The position numbers and the translations under genes were made by a program. A DNA stretch of 64,000 bases from the NCBI GenBank assembly GCA_900548695.1, contig URLC01000004.1:124001-188000 (forward strand), written 5' to 3'. Below, piece after piece: positions 45,163-52,730 of the stretch (positions within the stretch are counted from its first letter, which is position 1; the number at the start of each line of letters is the position of its first letter). A model generated the notes under the pieces. The model was not told where the DNA came from and ran no database searches. It was given only the letters and a program-made list of their open reading frames with translations. The stretch comes from an uncultured Mycoplasmatota bacterium. GTDB lineage: Bacteria > Bacillota_I > Bacilli_A > RF39 > UBA660.

Positions 45163-47544
45163 ATGAAACAAATCAAAAAACATAGAAAAGATATTTTAAT
45201 AATCTTGTTATTTAGTATGATCTATTTAATGATTGCTGCTATTTTAACTCACGGTCAATTTTACTTTGCCTCCACCACGGATTTTGAAATGCAACACTAT
45301 TTATTCCCAGAATATTTTAGAAACTTATTCTATGAAACGAAGGATTTATTTCCGGACTTTGCCTTAAATATTGGTGGTGGTCAAAATATATATAATCTTT
45401 CTTATTATGGACTTTTAAACCCTTTTATCTTAATATCCTATTTACTTCCGATGATACCAATGTTTAATTATTTAATTATTTTAAGTTTTATTATAGTTGT
45501 CAGCAGTACCTTTTTATTTTATAAATTTTTAGCCTCTCATAAACTAAAACCCACAACGTGTTTAATCGTTAGTTTATTATTCTTATTTGCAACTCCACTG
45601 ATATACCATGCCAAACGTCACATCATGTTCATTAATTATTTTCCATTTTTAATATTAGCCTTATTTGGAGTCGATCGTTTTATATCACAAAAAAAGCCAA
45701 TTTTGTTAATAACAGCTACTTGTATGATGATTTTTACGAGTTTTTACTATAGCGTAGCAGGAATTATTGTGTTAATAATTTATGCTATTTATCAGTTTTT
45801 TCAAAAAGAAAAAGGATTTAAAAATCTAGTAAAATTTTTACTAAAGTTATCTGTGCCATTCATGATTGCAGTACTAATAAGTGCTATTCTTTGGTTACCT
45901 ACTTTTTACACTTTAGTAACTGGTAGGGGAGAAAGTATAAAAAATCTAGAATTAGTAAAACTTCTAGCTCCAAATTTTAAATTTTTATATAGCAGCTATT
46001 CTTTAGGTCTAACCTTTTTAGAATTTATCTTAATTGGAATATTAATTTTTGATAAAAATATTAAAAAATCTACCAGACTATTAGCATTGACATTATCAAT
46101 AATATTTATGTTTCCAATTTTCAATTATATTTTAAATGGAACACTATATGTCAATGCCAAGTCTTTGATTCCATTTTTACCACTAGCTTTGTTACTAGTA
46201 GGAATTAGCTTAGAACATCTTTTAAAACATCGTAAGAAAATAGAGGGCTATTTATTAATTTCCACTTGTATAATTTGTATTATAGGTAATTTTAATGACA
46301 AATTAATTCCTAGAAATAATATTAAAAGCAAACTACAAAAAGACTACCAAACATTAGTGGACTATATTATAAAAAAAGATTCATCTTTCTATCGTATTGG
46401 TGATCAAACAGCAGTCCCAGAAGCATTAAATAAAATTCATAACATGAAAGAATATAAAAGTTCCATTTATTCCTCAACTCAAAATAACAACTATCAAAAA
46501 TGGATAAAAAACAGCCAAAAAAATAACCAAGCTTACCGTAATAACATGATGACAACGTTATCCGGAAATATCTTATCCGAAGGTATGATGGGTGAAAAAT
46601 ATGTAATTTCAATTAAAAAGCTAGAAGGTGGCTATAAACTTATTAAAAAACAAAACAACTTAAGACTATATGAAAATGAGTTTGCCTTACCCATTATTTA
46701 CGCTACTGAAAACGAACTGACTAAAAAAAGTTATAAAACTTTAATGTATCCAATGACTGTCATTTCCTCATTTGCTAATGGAAATCAAGAAGATGAAACA
46801 GAACTAAAACCTATTGATTTTGAAGCTATAGATTCTAAAAATATTACTATAGAAAAATCAGAAAGTATTAAACTAAAAGCCAAAGAAGATAATTATATTA
46901 TTTTAGATAGTAAAACGGATTTAAAAGATAAAGTTGTTTTTATCACTTTCAAAAACAACTTTAATAAAAGATGTAATGGAAGAAAAGAAGATCAAGTAAT
47001 TAATATTAATAATATCTCTAATAAACTTACTTGTAAGGGTTGGAAATATCATAATAAAAATAAGATATTCCATTACGTAATAGTGTCACCTGACACCTTA
47101 AAAGTAACATTATCCAAAGGAGCTTATGACTTAGAAGATATAACAGCCTATGCTATACCAAAAAGCAAATTGCTAGACGAAAAAAGAAAAGTAACTCCTT
47201 TGAAATTAAATACTAAAAAGACGAAAGGTGATAAGATAGTTGGAACTATGAATCTTTCAAAAGATGAAAATATGGTTTTAGCTTTACCTTATGATAAAGG
47301 TTTTAAAATAAAAGTGGATGGCGAAGAGGTAACGTATCAAGAAAGCATTCAAAATGGAATTACATTCCCGCTCAAAAAAGGAAATCACAATATAGAAATA
47401 ATTTATGAAGCCCCATATAAGAATTTAGGATCATTATTAAGTCTTATAGGGATAATGATATTTATAATTTATTCTTTATACATGAAAAAACAAAAAGCAA
47501 CTAAGATTAATCGTAAGGCAACTAAAAATTGGTGGAAAAATTAA
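45163..47544 (+). CDS. YfhO-family membrane protein
   Basis: The 793-residue protein has about 11 N-terminal membrane helices, a long external domain and one C-terminal helix. Landmarks of the YfhO family are STTDFEMQHYLFPEY after helix 1, the segment DFALNIGGGQNIYN and the C-terminal beta domain before SLLSLIGIMIFIIYSLY. YfhO of Bacillus is a putative glycosyltransferase involved in lipoteichoic acid glycosylation and bacteriocin sensitivity. AAGGAAG precedes the ATG. It is transcribed alone. Confidence 0.88.
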   Translation: MKQIKKHRKDILIILLFSMIYLMIAAILTHGQFYFASTTDFEMQHYLFPEYFRNLFYETKDLFPDFALNIGGGQNIYNLSYYGLLNPFILISYLLPMIPMFNYLIILSFIIVVSSTFLFYKFLASHKLKPTTCLIVSLLFLFATPLIYHAKRHIMFINYFPFLILALFGVDRFISQKKPILLITATCMMIFTSFYYSVAGIIVLIIYAIYQFFQKEKGFKNLVKFLLKLSVPFMIAVLISAILWLPTFYTLVTGRGESIKNLELVKLLAPNFKFLYSSYSLGLTFLEFILIGILIFDKNIKKSTRLLALTLSIIFMFPIFNYILNGTLYVNAKSLIPFLPLALLLVGISLEHLLKHRKKIEGYLLISTCIICIIGNFNDKLIPRNNIKSKLQKDYQTLVDYIIKKDSSFYRIGDQTAVPEALNKIHNMKEYKSSIYSSTQNNNYQKWIKNSQKNNQAYRNNMMTTLSGNILSEGMMGEKYVISIKKLEGGYKLIKKQNNLRLYENEFALPIIYATENELTKKSYKTLMYPMTVISSFANGNQEDETELKPIDFEAIDSKNITIEKSESIKLKAKEDNYIILDSKTDLKDKVVFITFKNNFNKRCNGRKEDQVININNISNKLTCKGWKYHNKNKIFHYVIVSPDTLKVTLSKGAYDLEDITAYAIPKSKLLDEKRKVTPLKLNTKKTKGDKIVGTMNLSKDENMVLALPYDKGFKIKVDGEEVTYQESIQNGITFPLKKGNHNIEIIYEAPYKNLGSLLSLIGIMIFIIYSLYMKKQKATKINRKATKNWWKN

Positions 47545-47638
47545 AGCAAAAAGCATATAGTATTACTAACATAACAAACCAAACTATTCTACTACTTGCT
47601 ATTAACAAGTAATTGAGATATATAAGGAGTGATACCAA

Positions 47639-47788
47639 TTGAATGTTTTTGGCTTAAAAATAACTATATTATTATTAATCATATTAATACCCTGTATAAT
47701 AATAGGGGGATTAATCAGCTTCTGTTCTTTTTTAAGTAGCAAAATCTCTGAAATAAAAGATAGCATAGCTTATAAAAAAAGCTCTTAA
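47639..47788 (+). CDS. Small membrane protein with TTG start
   Basis: A 49-residue frame begins at TTG 47639, preceded by TAAGGAG (47622-47628) at good spacing. It encodes one membrane helix (KITILLLIILIPCIIIGGLI) and a short polar tail. The strong binding site makes translation plausible despite the small size. No family is recognised. Confidence 0.5.
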   Translation: MNVFGLKITILLLIILIPCIIIGGLISFCSFLSSKISEIKDSIAYKKSS

Positions 47789-47851
47789 TAACTAAAAATT
47801 ATATTCTAAATTTAGTTGATAAAGAATATAATATAAAAAGACACTTTATAC

Positions 47852-47880
47852 TTGACTTGAGTTAAAAAATGGTGTAAATT
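47852..47880 (+). promoter_or_regulatory. Promoter of the leader peptide/GNAT operon
   Basis: TTGACT (47852-47857), a 17-bp spacer and TAAATT (47875-47880). Confidence 0.6.
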
Positions 47881-47910
47881 AAATCCAACTAAGAAAGGAA
47901 CTGTATTTAT

Positions 47911-47973
47911 ATGATGAATAGAATATTTGGACATCATCATCATAAAATTATGCGCTTGTTAATACGACATTAA
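47911..47973 (+). CDS. 20-residue leader peptide with four consecutive His codons
   Basis: The frame reads MMNRIFGHHHHKIMRLLIRH and stops at TAA 47971-47973. AAAGGAA lies 10 bp upstream and a promoter further upstream. Five of 20 residues are His. The peptide also holds MRL, a motif known to stall ribosomes in some macrolide-induced leaders. It is followed by overlapping hairpins and a strong terminator before the structural genes, the layout of a transcription attenuator such as hisL. Confidence 0.7.
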   Translation: MMNRIFGHHHHKIMRLLIRH

Positions 47974-48020
47974 AATTGTGGTATCGACAAGGGCAATTTT
48001 GTGATGCTTGTGTCGATACC
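47972..48020 (+). promoter_or_regulatory. Leader RNA structure with overlapping stems
   Basis: GGTATCGACA (47980-47989) pairs perfectly with TGTCGATACC (48011-48020). AAAATTG (47972-47978) pairs with CAATTTT (47994-48000) around a loop that contains the left arm of the first stem. The two stems interleave as in an H-type pseudoknot, or exclude each other. A ribosome at the leader stop codon would cover the left arms. Confidence 0.65.
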
Positions 48021-48049
48021 TATTCTAAATAAATATGACAAAATACTAG

Positions 48050-48078
48050 GTTATAGGCACAAGGTCTATAACTTTTTT
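48050..48078 (+). terminator. Intrinsic terminator upstream of the GNAT gene (attenuator)
   Basis: GTTATAG (48050-48056) pairs with CTATAAC (48066-48072), then six T. It lies between the leader peptide and the structural genes. Bases 48047-48054 could instead pair with 48016-48022 to form an antiterminator. Confidence 0.75.
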
Positions 48079-48109
48079 ATTACAAAAATTTAAATAAAGG
48101 AGAAAAGAT

Positions 48110-48913
48110 ATGATAAATTTTAAAAACTTATATAATACTTGGTTAAAAGAACAAGTAAAAGAAAACTGTAAAATTAAATTAGTAGCTACTAAGCAATTGG
48201 GTTCTCTAGCTAGATGCTACTGTAATATTTTTAATGGAGAACCATTTTATGAAACTTGGACAGAAAAATCTGCAAGACAAGTAATTGCTAATTATGTAAA
48301 AGCAAATGCAACAATCTGGATACCAGAAATAAAAGATGAAGTAGTAGGATTTTTAATCGCAACAGATATAATTCCAGAAACTGAGAAAAAATACATTACA
48401 GAAGCTCAAGATCAAATCCGCTATATTGAAGAAATAGGAGTATCAAAGAAATATCGCAGTAAAAATATTGCTAGTGAATTAGTAAGAAAAGAAATAATCA
48501 ATTCTTTGCAAAATAATAAGATTCTTTTAGGTTACCGTACCAATGCTATGAGATACTTCAAAAAAGACAGAACAGAATCTTTTGAAAGTGCAGTAGAAAG
48601 AGTTCAAGAAGAAGACAGAGAAAAAAGAAAAAAGAATGAAAGTATACTAATACCAGAACTAACACCAGAAGAAAAACAAGATTTTATTAACCAATATATA
48701 TCTTTACTAAAAACAAGACCGGATTTAGATTCTTCAGATTCCTCTAAACTATTTAGAGGAATAGGACTAAAATTAGACTATTGTAATAATAATGGAAACT
48801 ACACTTGGCAAGAAGATCCTACAGGCGCCATGAACGATCGCATCTTTCCAGTGATTGATTTACAAAAATCAGGTTATACCAAAACATACTATAATAAAGC
48901 GGGGCAAAGATAA
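48110..48913 (+). CDS. GNAT-family acetyltransferase
   Basis: The 267-residue protein has the acetyl-CoA binding pattern of GNAT enzymes: GFLIATD, then IEEIGVSKKYRSKNIASELV with the loop from residue 111. The C-terminal 90 residues (after KKNESILIPELTPEEK) are extra to the fold. The substrate is unknown. It lies 31 bp after an intrinsic terminator and overlaps the M20 gene by 1 bp, so the two enzymes share a transcript controlled by the leader. Confidence 0.82.
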   Translation: MINFKNLYNTWLKEQVKENCKIKLVATKQLGSLARCYCNIFNGEPFYETWTEKSARQVIANYVKANATIWIPEIKDEVVGFLIATDIIPETEKKYITEAQDQIRYIEEIGVSKKYRSKNIASELVRKEIINSLQNNKILLGYRTNAMRYFKKDRTESFESAVERVQEEDREKRKKNESILIPELTPEEKQDFINQYISLLKTRPDLDSSDSSKLFRGIGLKLDYCNNNGNYTWQEDPTGAMNDRIFPVIDLQKSGYTKTYYNKAGQR

Positions 48914-49953
48914 TGAGTGATATACTAAAGAATTTAATCGAAATAAATACAATCAATGATAAAGAAAATGAAAAAGTAAGAACTTACATTAAAAATTTAT
49001 TAAAAGATAAAAATTTTGATTTTCAAGAAATAGGACAAGGTAAAGAAAAAGTGTTAATTGCCAAGAGAAAAAATCCAGTAGTAGCCTTTTGTTGTCATAC
49101 AGATACAGTAGATAAATCAATTTATTGGACAAAAGAAGCCCTTAAATTAACAGAAGATCAAAATAACTATTATGGTTTAGGTGTATCGGATATGAAAGGT
49201 GGTACCGCTGCTTTATTAGAAGTGGTAGTAAATCTAGATGAAAAAATACCGTGTATGCTTTGCTTTACCTATGCAGAAGAAACTAATTTTACCGGGATAA
49301 AAGCTTTAATAGATAGCAAATTATCCTTACCAGAAACAATTGTATTTCCAGAGCCTACTAACCTAATACCAGCCATAGCTAACAAAGGTTGTCTAGAGTT
49401 TTCATTAACATTCAGTGGAAAAAGTACGCATTCATCAACTCCAAAATTAGGTGAAAACGCTTTATATAAAGCCTTAGATTTTATTAAAGAATTAAAATAT
49501 TATGCCAAAAAACTCCAAAAAGAGACACTTCCTCTTTATGAAATACCATATACGACTTTTAATCTTTCTAAAATAAACGGTGGTAAAGAAATAAATAAGG
49601 TTCCTGATAATTGTGAGATAACTTTTGATTTTAGAACAATCAAGAAAGAACATAACGACAGTATAATAAAACAAGTTCAAAAACTCGCAGAAAAGTATAG
49701 CGCCAAAGTAACTATACTAACTAATCTAAACGCCGCACTAAATTCTAATCAAAAAACAATCAGTTACATAGAACGTTTAACTAATTGTAAAGTAACAGGT
49801 TTAAACTATGTAACAGAAGCCTCTTTTTTTGAAAAGAAAAATATTATCATCCTAGGTCCGGGGCCTATAACGGCACATGAACAAGATGAAAAAATAAGTA
49901 AAGAAAGTTATGATAAACTAAAAAAACTATATCAAAAAATTATTGAAAACTAA
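48913..49953 (+). CDS. M20-family metallo-deacylase/peptidase (ArgE/DapE/CPG2-like)
   Basis: The 346-residue enzyme keeps the M20 zinc site: His 62 and Asp 64 in CHTDTVD, bridging Asp 93 in GVSDMKGG, Glu 122/123 in AEETNF, a Glu in FPEPTN, and the final His 322 in ITAHEQDE. The lid domain lies near 160-270. Family members hydrolyse N-acyl amino acids or dipeptides, including His-containing dipeptides. Its pairing with an acetyltransferase and a His-rich leader peptide suggests work on an N-acylated amino acid, but this is inference. Confidence 0.9.
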   Translation: MSDILKNLIEINTINDKENEKVRTYIKNLLKDKNFDFQEIGQGKEKVLIAKRKNPVVAFCCHTDTVDKSIYWTKEALKLTEDQNNYYGLGVSDMKGGTAALLEVVVNLDEKIPCMLCFTYAEETNFTGIKALIDSKLSLPETIVFPEPTNLIPAIANKGCLEFSLTFSGKSTHSSTPKLGENALYKALDFIKELKYYAKKLQKETLPLYEIPYTTFNLSKINGGKEINKVPDNCEITFDFRTIKKEHNDSIIKQVQKLAEKYSAKVTILTNLNAALNSNQKTISYIERLTNCKVTGLNYVTEASFFEKKNIIILGPGPITAHEQDEKISKESYDKLKKLYQKIIEN

Positions 49954-49990
49954 AATTTAACCATTATCTTTTTCTAAGAAAAAAGAACAA

Positions 49991-50037
49991 AATACTTGCA
50001 GATAAATACTTGCATTTTAAAAAAAAATCATTATAAT
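49991..50037 (+). promoter_or_regulatory. Promoter with tandem AATACTTGCA repeats
   Basis: AATACTTGCA occurs at 49991-50000 and 50005-50014, a 14-bp period. The second copy holds the -35 box TTGCAT (50010-50015); after 16 bp comes TATAAT (50032-50037). The repeat is a candidate operator. Confidence 0.55.
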
Positions 50038-50061
50038 ATAGTAATTAAAAGAGGTGGAAGT

Positions 50062-50460
50062 ATGAGAAATTATATTCGTTACATTGTATTATTAATTTTA
50101 ATCATCGTGGGAGGTTTATTAATTATTTCTGTAATCAACAAAGTAACAGAGCCTGATGTTAAAAAAGTGGATAATAAAAATAAAACAGAAGAAATTATAA
50201 AAGAACCAACATTAGATGTTGATAAGCAAGAAGAAAATACTCCAAAAACAGATGAGATAAAACCAAATGATAATAATCAAACTACTAATAATTCTTCTAC
50301 CAATGCCTCAAACTCTAATACTAATCAAGAAGTACCAGCAAATAATAATGTGACAGTTCCAAATACAAAAGCAGATAGTTCAGTAATCCTTACTATGATT
50401 GGAATGATTACTTTACTAGGAACAGTTACCTTAATAAGAAAAAACATAAAAAATATCTAG
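50062..50460 (+). CDS. Small secreted protein with a sorting-signal-like C-terminus
   Basis: The 132-residue protein begins with a membrane helix (IRYIVLLILIIVGGLLIISVI), continues with a low-complexity linker rich in Asn, Thr, Lys and Glu, and ends with VPNTKADSSV, a hydrophobic helix and the basic tail RKNIKN. This layout is that of a cell-wall sorting signal, with VPNTK in place of LPXTG. ATG 50062 follows GAGGTGGAAG; the open frame upstream has no site. It may be a surface-linked spacer protein, or simply a two-helix membrane protein. Confidence 0.65.
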   Translation: MRNYIRYIVLLILIIVGGLLIISVINKVTEPDVKKVDNKNKTEEIIKEPTLDVDKQEENTPKTDEIKPNDNNQTTNNSSTNASNSNTNQEVPANNNVTVPNTKADSSVILTMIGMITLLGTVTLIRKNIKNI

Positions 50461-50480
50461 TTAAAAACTGGGTATTTTTT
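50448..50480 (+). terminator. Terminator before the NAD island
   Basis: A stem including ATATCTAGTT (50453-50462) pairs, with G-U pairs, with AACTGGGTAT (50466-50475), followed by T5. Confidence 0.7.
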
Positions 50481-50515
50481 ATTTTAATTATTTTTAAGAA
50501 AATAGTTAAAATAGG

Positions 50516-50544
50516 TTGACAAAGAAAATAGATATTAATATAAT
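50516..50544 (+). promoter_or_regulatory. Consensus promoter of pncB
   Basis: TTGACA (50516-50521), a 17-bp spacer and TATAAT (50539-50544). The -10 box lies fully inside an NrtR-like palindrome. Confidence 0.85.
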
Positions 50545-50551
50545 GTTAATA
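50533..50551. promoter_or_regulatory. Candidate NrtR operator 1 (pncB, over the -10 box)
   Basis: TATTAATATAATGTTAATA, a near-perfect palindrome of the form TATTAAY-N5-RTTRATA. Binding here would block RNA polymerase. Confidence 0.75.
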
Positions 50552-50568
50552 ACAAGTGATTAACTTGT
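50552..50568 (+). ncRNA. 5'-end stem-loop of the pncB transcript
   Basis: ACAAGT (50552-50557) pairs with ACTTGT (50563-50568), loop GATTA. With a start site near 50551 the stem would sit at the 5' end of the mRNA. A hairpin with compensating base changes lies at the same place in the 54.7-kb leader. Confidence 0.55.
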
Positions 50569-50586
50569 AAAAATTATGCTATATGA

Positions 50587-50605
50587 TATTAATAAAATAT
50601 TAATA
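50587..50605. promoter_or_regulatory. Candidate NrtR operator 2 (pncB leader)
   Basis: TATTAATAAAATATTAATA, a second palindrome 54 bp downstream of operator 1 and next to the ribosome binding site. Confidence 0.65.
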
Positions 50606-50619
50606 AGAGGAGAATAATT

Positions 50620-52092
50620 ATGAGTAATAAAACATTAATGACAGACTTTTATGAATTAACAATGGCACAAACGTATTTTAACGAAGAAAAAAAAGATGAA
50701 CAAGTATATTTTGATATTTTCTTTCGTAAAAATCCCTTCAATGGTGGATACACTATTAGTGGAGGATTGGATGAAACTATAAATTATATTAATAATCTTC
50801 ATTTTGGAGAAGAAGAAATAAATTATCTAAGAAAATTAGAAAAATTTAGTGAAGAATTTCTTAATTATTTAAGTACTTTAAAATTTACGGGAGATATTTA
50901 TGCAGTACCAGATGGAACAGTGGTATTTCCAAATGAACCAGTACTAACAGTAAAAGCCGATATAGTAACTGCTCAAATATTAGAAACAGCGTTACTTGCC
51001 AACTTCAATCACAACTCACTAGTAACAACATCTGCCAAAAGAATTACCAATGAAGCTAAAAATATTCCAGTTATGGAGTTTGGTGCTAGACGAGCTAGAG
51101 GAATTGATTCAGCAATAGAAGCTAGTAAATGTGCATATATTGGTGGATGTATAGGGACATCTAATACTTATGCTGGGATGAAATATGACATTCCTGTAAT
51201 GGGAACCATGGCTCATTCATTAGTAACAGAAAGTAAAGATGAATATGATGCATTCTTAAAATATGCCAAAAGTAATCCGGATAATTGTGTATTTCTAGTT
51301 GATACTTATGACACGCTACGTAGTGGAATTTTCAATGCTATTAGAGTAGCAAACAAATATCTAACACCAAACGGTTATCAATTGAAAGGAATTCGTATTG
51401 ATAGTGGCGATTTAGCCTACTTATCCAAAGAAGCAAGAAAAATGTTAGATGAGGCAGGTTATCAAGATGCAGGTATTTGTTTATCAAATGGTTTAGATGA
51501 ATATACAATTAGAGATTTAATAAATCAAGGTGCTAAAATCGACTCAATCGGTGTCGGTGATAACATCGCCGCTTCAAAAGAACGTGTGGGAGGAGTATAT
51601 AAATTGGTAGCAGTAGAAGAAAATGGTGAAGTAAAGCCTCGGATTAAAGTGAGTAATGATAGTGTCAAAACCATCAACCCAGGTAATAAAAAAGTGTATC
51701 GTTTCTACGCCAAAGATACTGGATATGCTCTAGGAGATGTCATTACATTATATGAAGAAGAAATTAGTAAAGATTGCTATACATTAGTTCACCCCGTAGA
51801 AACATGGAAGAAAACTAAATTAGAAAATTACAATGTAAGAAGTCTATTAATACCAATTTTTAAAAATGGAGACTTAGTATACCAAGATCCAAGCTTGCAA
51901 GAAAAAAAGGAATATTGTGAAAAAGAATTTGAAACACTATATCCAGAAATAACAAGGATTGATAGACCACATGAATATTATGTAGACTTATCTGACAAAC
52001 TAAGAAACTTAAAACAAGAATTAATTAGTTTTCATCAACAAGAAGTAGAAGAAAAAGGAAAGGAATACGTTAAATGCGTAAAGAAAAACTAG
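50620..52092 (+). CDS. pncB: Nicotinate phosphoribosyltransferase
   Basis: This enzyme makes nicotinate mononucleotide from nicotinate and PRPP, the entry step of the Preiss-Handler route. The 490-residue protein has the family segments LMTDFYELTMAQTYF, FNHNSLVTTSAKRI, MEFGARRARGIDSAI, GTSNTYAGMKYDIPVMGTMA (the active-site His follows as HS), IRIDSGDLAYLS and GVGDNIAAS. It is the first gene of the NAD island. It overlaps the Nudix gene by 19 bp. Control by the NrtR-type regulator is suggested by the two palindromes. Confidence 0.97.
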   Translation: MSNKTLMTDFYELTMAQTYFNEEKKDEQVYFDIFFRKNPFNGGYTISGGLDETINYINNLHFGEEEINYLRKLEKFSEEFLNYLSTLKFTGDIYAVPDGTVVFPNEPVLTVKADIVTAQILETALLANFNHNSLVTTSAKRITNEAKNIPVMEFGARRARGIDSAIEASKCAYIGGCIGTSNTYAGMKYDIPVMGTMAHSLVTESKDEYDAFLKYAKSNPDNCVFLVDTYDTLRSGIFNAIRVANKYLTPNGYQLKGIRIDSGDLAYLSKEARKMLDEAGYQDAGICLSNGLDEYTIRDLINQGAKIDSIGVGDNIAASKERVGGVYKLVAVEENGEVKPRIKVSNDSVKTINPGNKKVYRFYAKDTGYALGDVITLYEEEISKDCYTLVHPVETWKKTKLENYNVRSLLIPIFKNGDLVYQDPSLQEKKEYCEKEFETLYPEITRIDRPHEYYVDLSDKLRNLKQELISFHQQEVEEKGKEYVKCVKKN

Positions 52093-52715
52093 AAGAATTA
52101 AAAAGTTATATTGAAGAATTAAAGACTATAAAAACCGAGAGAAAAAAAGAACAATTCATCTATCAAGAAAAAAAGCCTATAAAAAGGAAAGGTTTTATCA
52201 ATGTTCTAAATTATGATTGTACGTTACAAAATGGCGCTGTGATACCTAGAGAAAAAGTTATTAAGGGTGGGAAAGATGGTAATGCTGTCATCATATTACC
52301 AATCACAACTGAAGGAAATACTTTATTAGTCGTTCAGCCAAGAGTATTTACAAAAGAAACAGTGTGTGTAGAGTTGCCTGCTGGATATATTGAAGAAAAT
52401 GAAGATCCGCTAACCGCTGGGAAAAGAGAATTAGAAGAAGAAACAGGCTATGTTCCTAAAAAGATGCAATTATTAGCAGGTTTTTATCAAGACCAAGGTT
52501 GCAGTGCAGCTTATAACTACAGTATGTTAGCCTTAGGTTGCCAAAAACTAAAAGAACAAAATCTAGATAAAGATGAAGTGATTAGATATTTTGAATGTAG
52601 TTTTGATGAGGCAATTGAATTAGTAGAGTACGGATATATTACTGATATTCAATCTCAATTTACAATTGAAAAAGTAAAAAAATTAGTAAAAAATAAAATG
52701 TTTGATACACTATAA
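52074..52715 (+). CDS. Nudix hydrolase, ADP-ribose pyrophosphatase type
   Basis: The 213-residue protein has an intact Nudix box (from GYIEENEDPLTAG to KRELEEETGY) in the position seen in ADP-ribose pyrophosphatases, with an N-terminal dimerisation part. It would split ADP-ribose into AMP and ribose 5-phosphate and so clear NAD breakdown products. The start overlaps the end of pncB, AAAGGAAAGG serves as the site, and nadE follows after 15 bp; the three are one operon. Confidence 0.9.
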   Translation: MRKEKLEELKSYIEELKTIKTERKKEQFIYQEKKPIKRKGFINVLNYDCTLQNGAVIPREKVIKGGKDGNAVIILPITTEGNTLLVVQPRVFTKETVCVELPAGYIEENEDPLTAGKRELEEETGYVPKKMQLLAGFYQDQGCSAAYNYSMLALGCQKLKEQNLDKDEVIRYFECSFDEAIELVEYGYITDIQSQFTIEKVKKLVKNKMFDTL

Positions 52716-52730
52716 AAAAGGAGAATACAT

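Noticed and set aside
47911..48110. T-box riboswitch in the leader of the GNAT operon
   Set aside because: The conserved T-box sequence (AGGGTGGNACCGCG type) is absent; a leader peptide with stems fits better.
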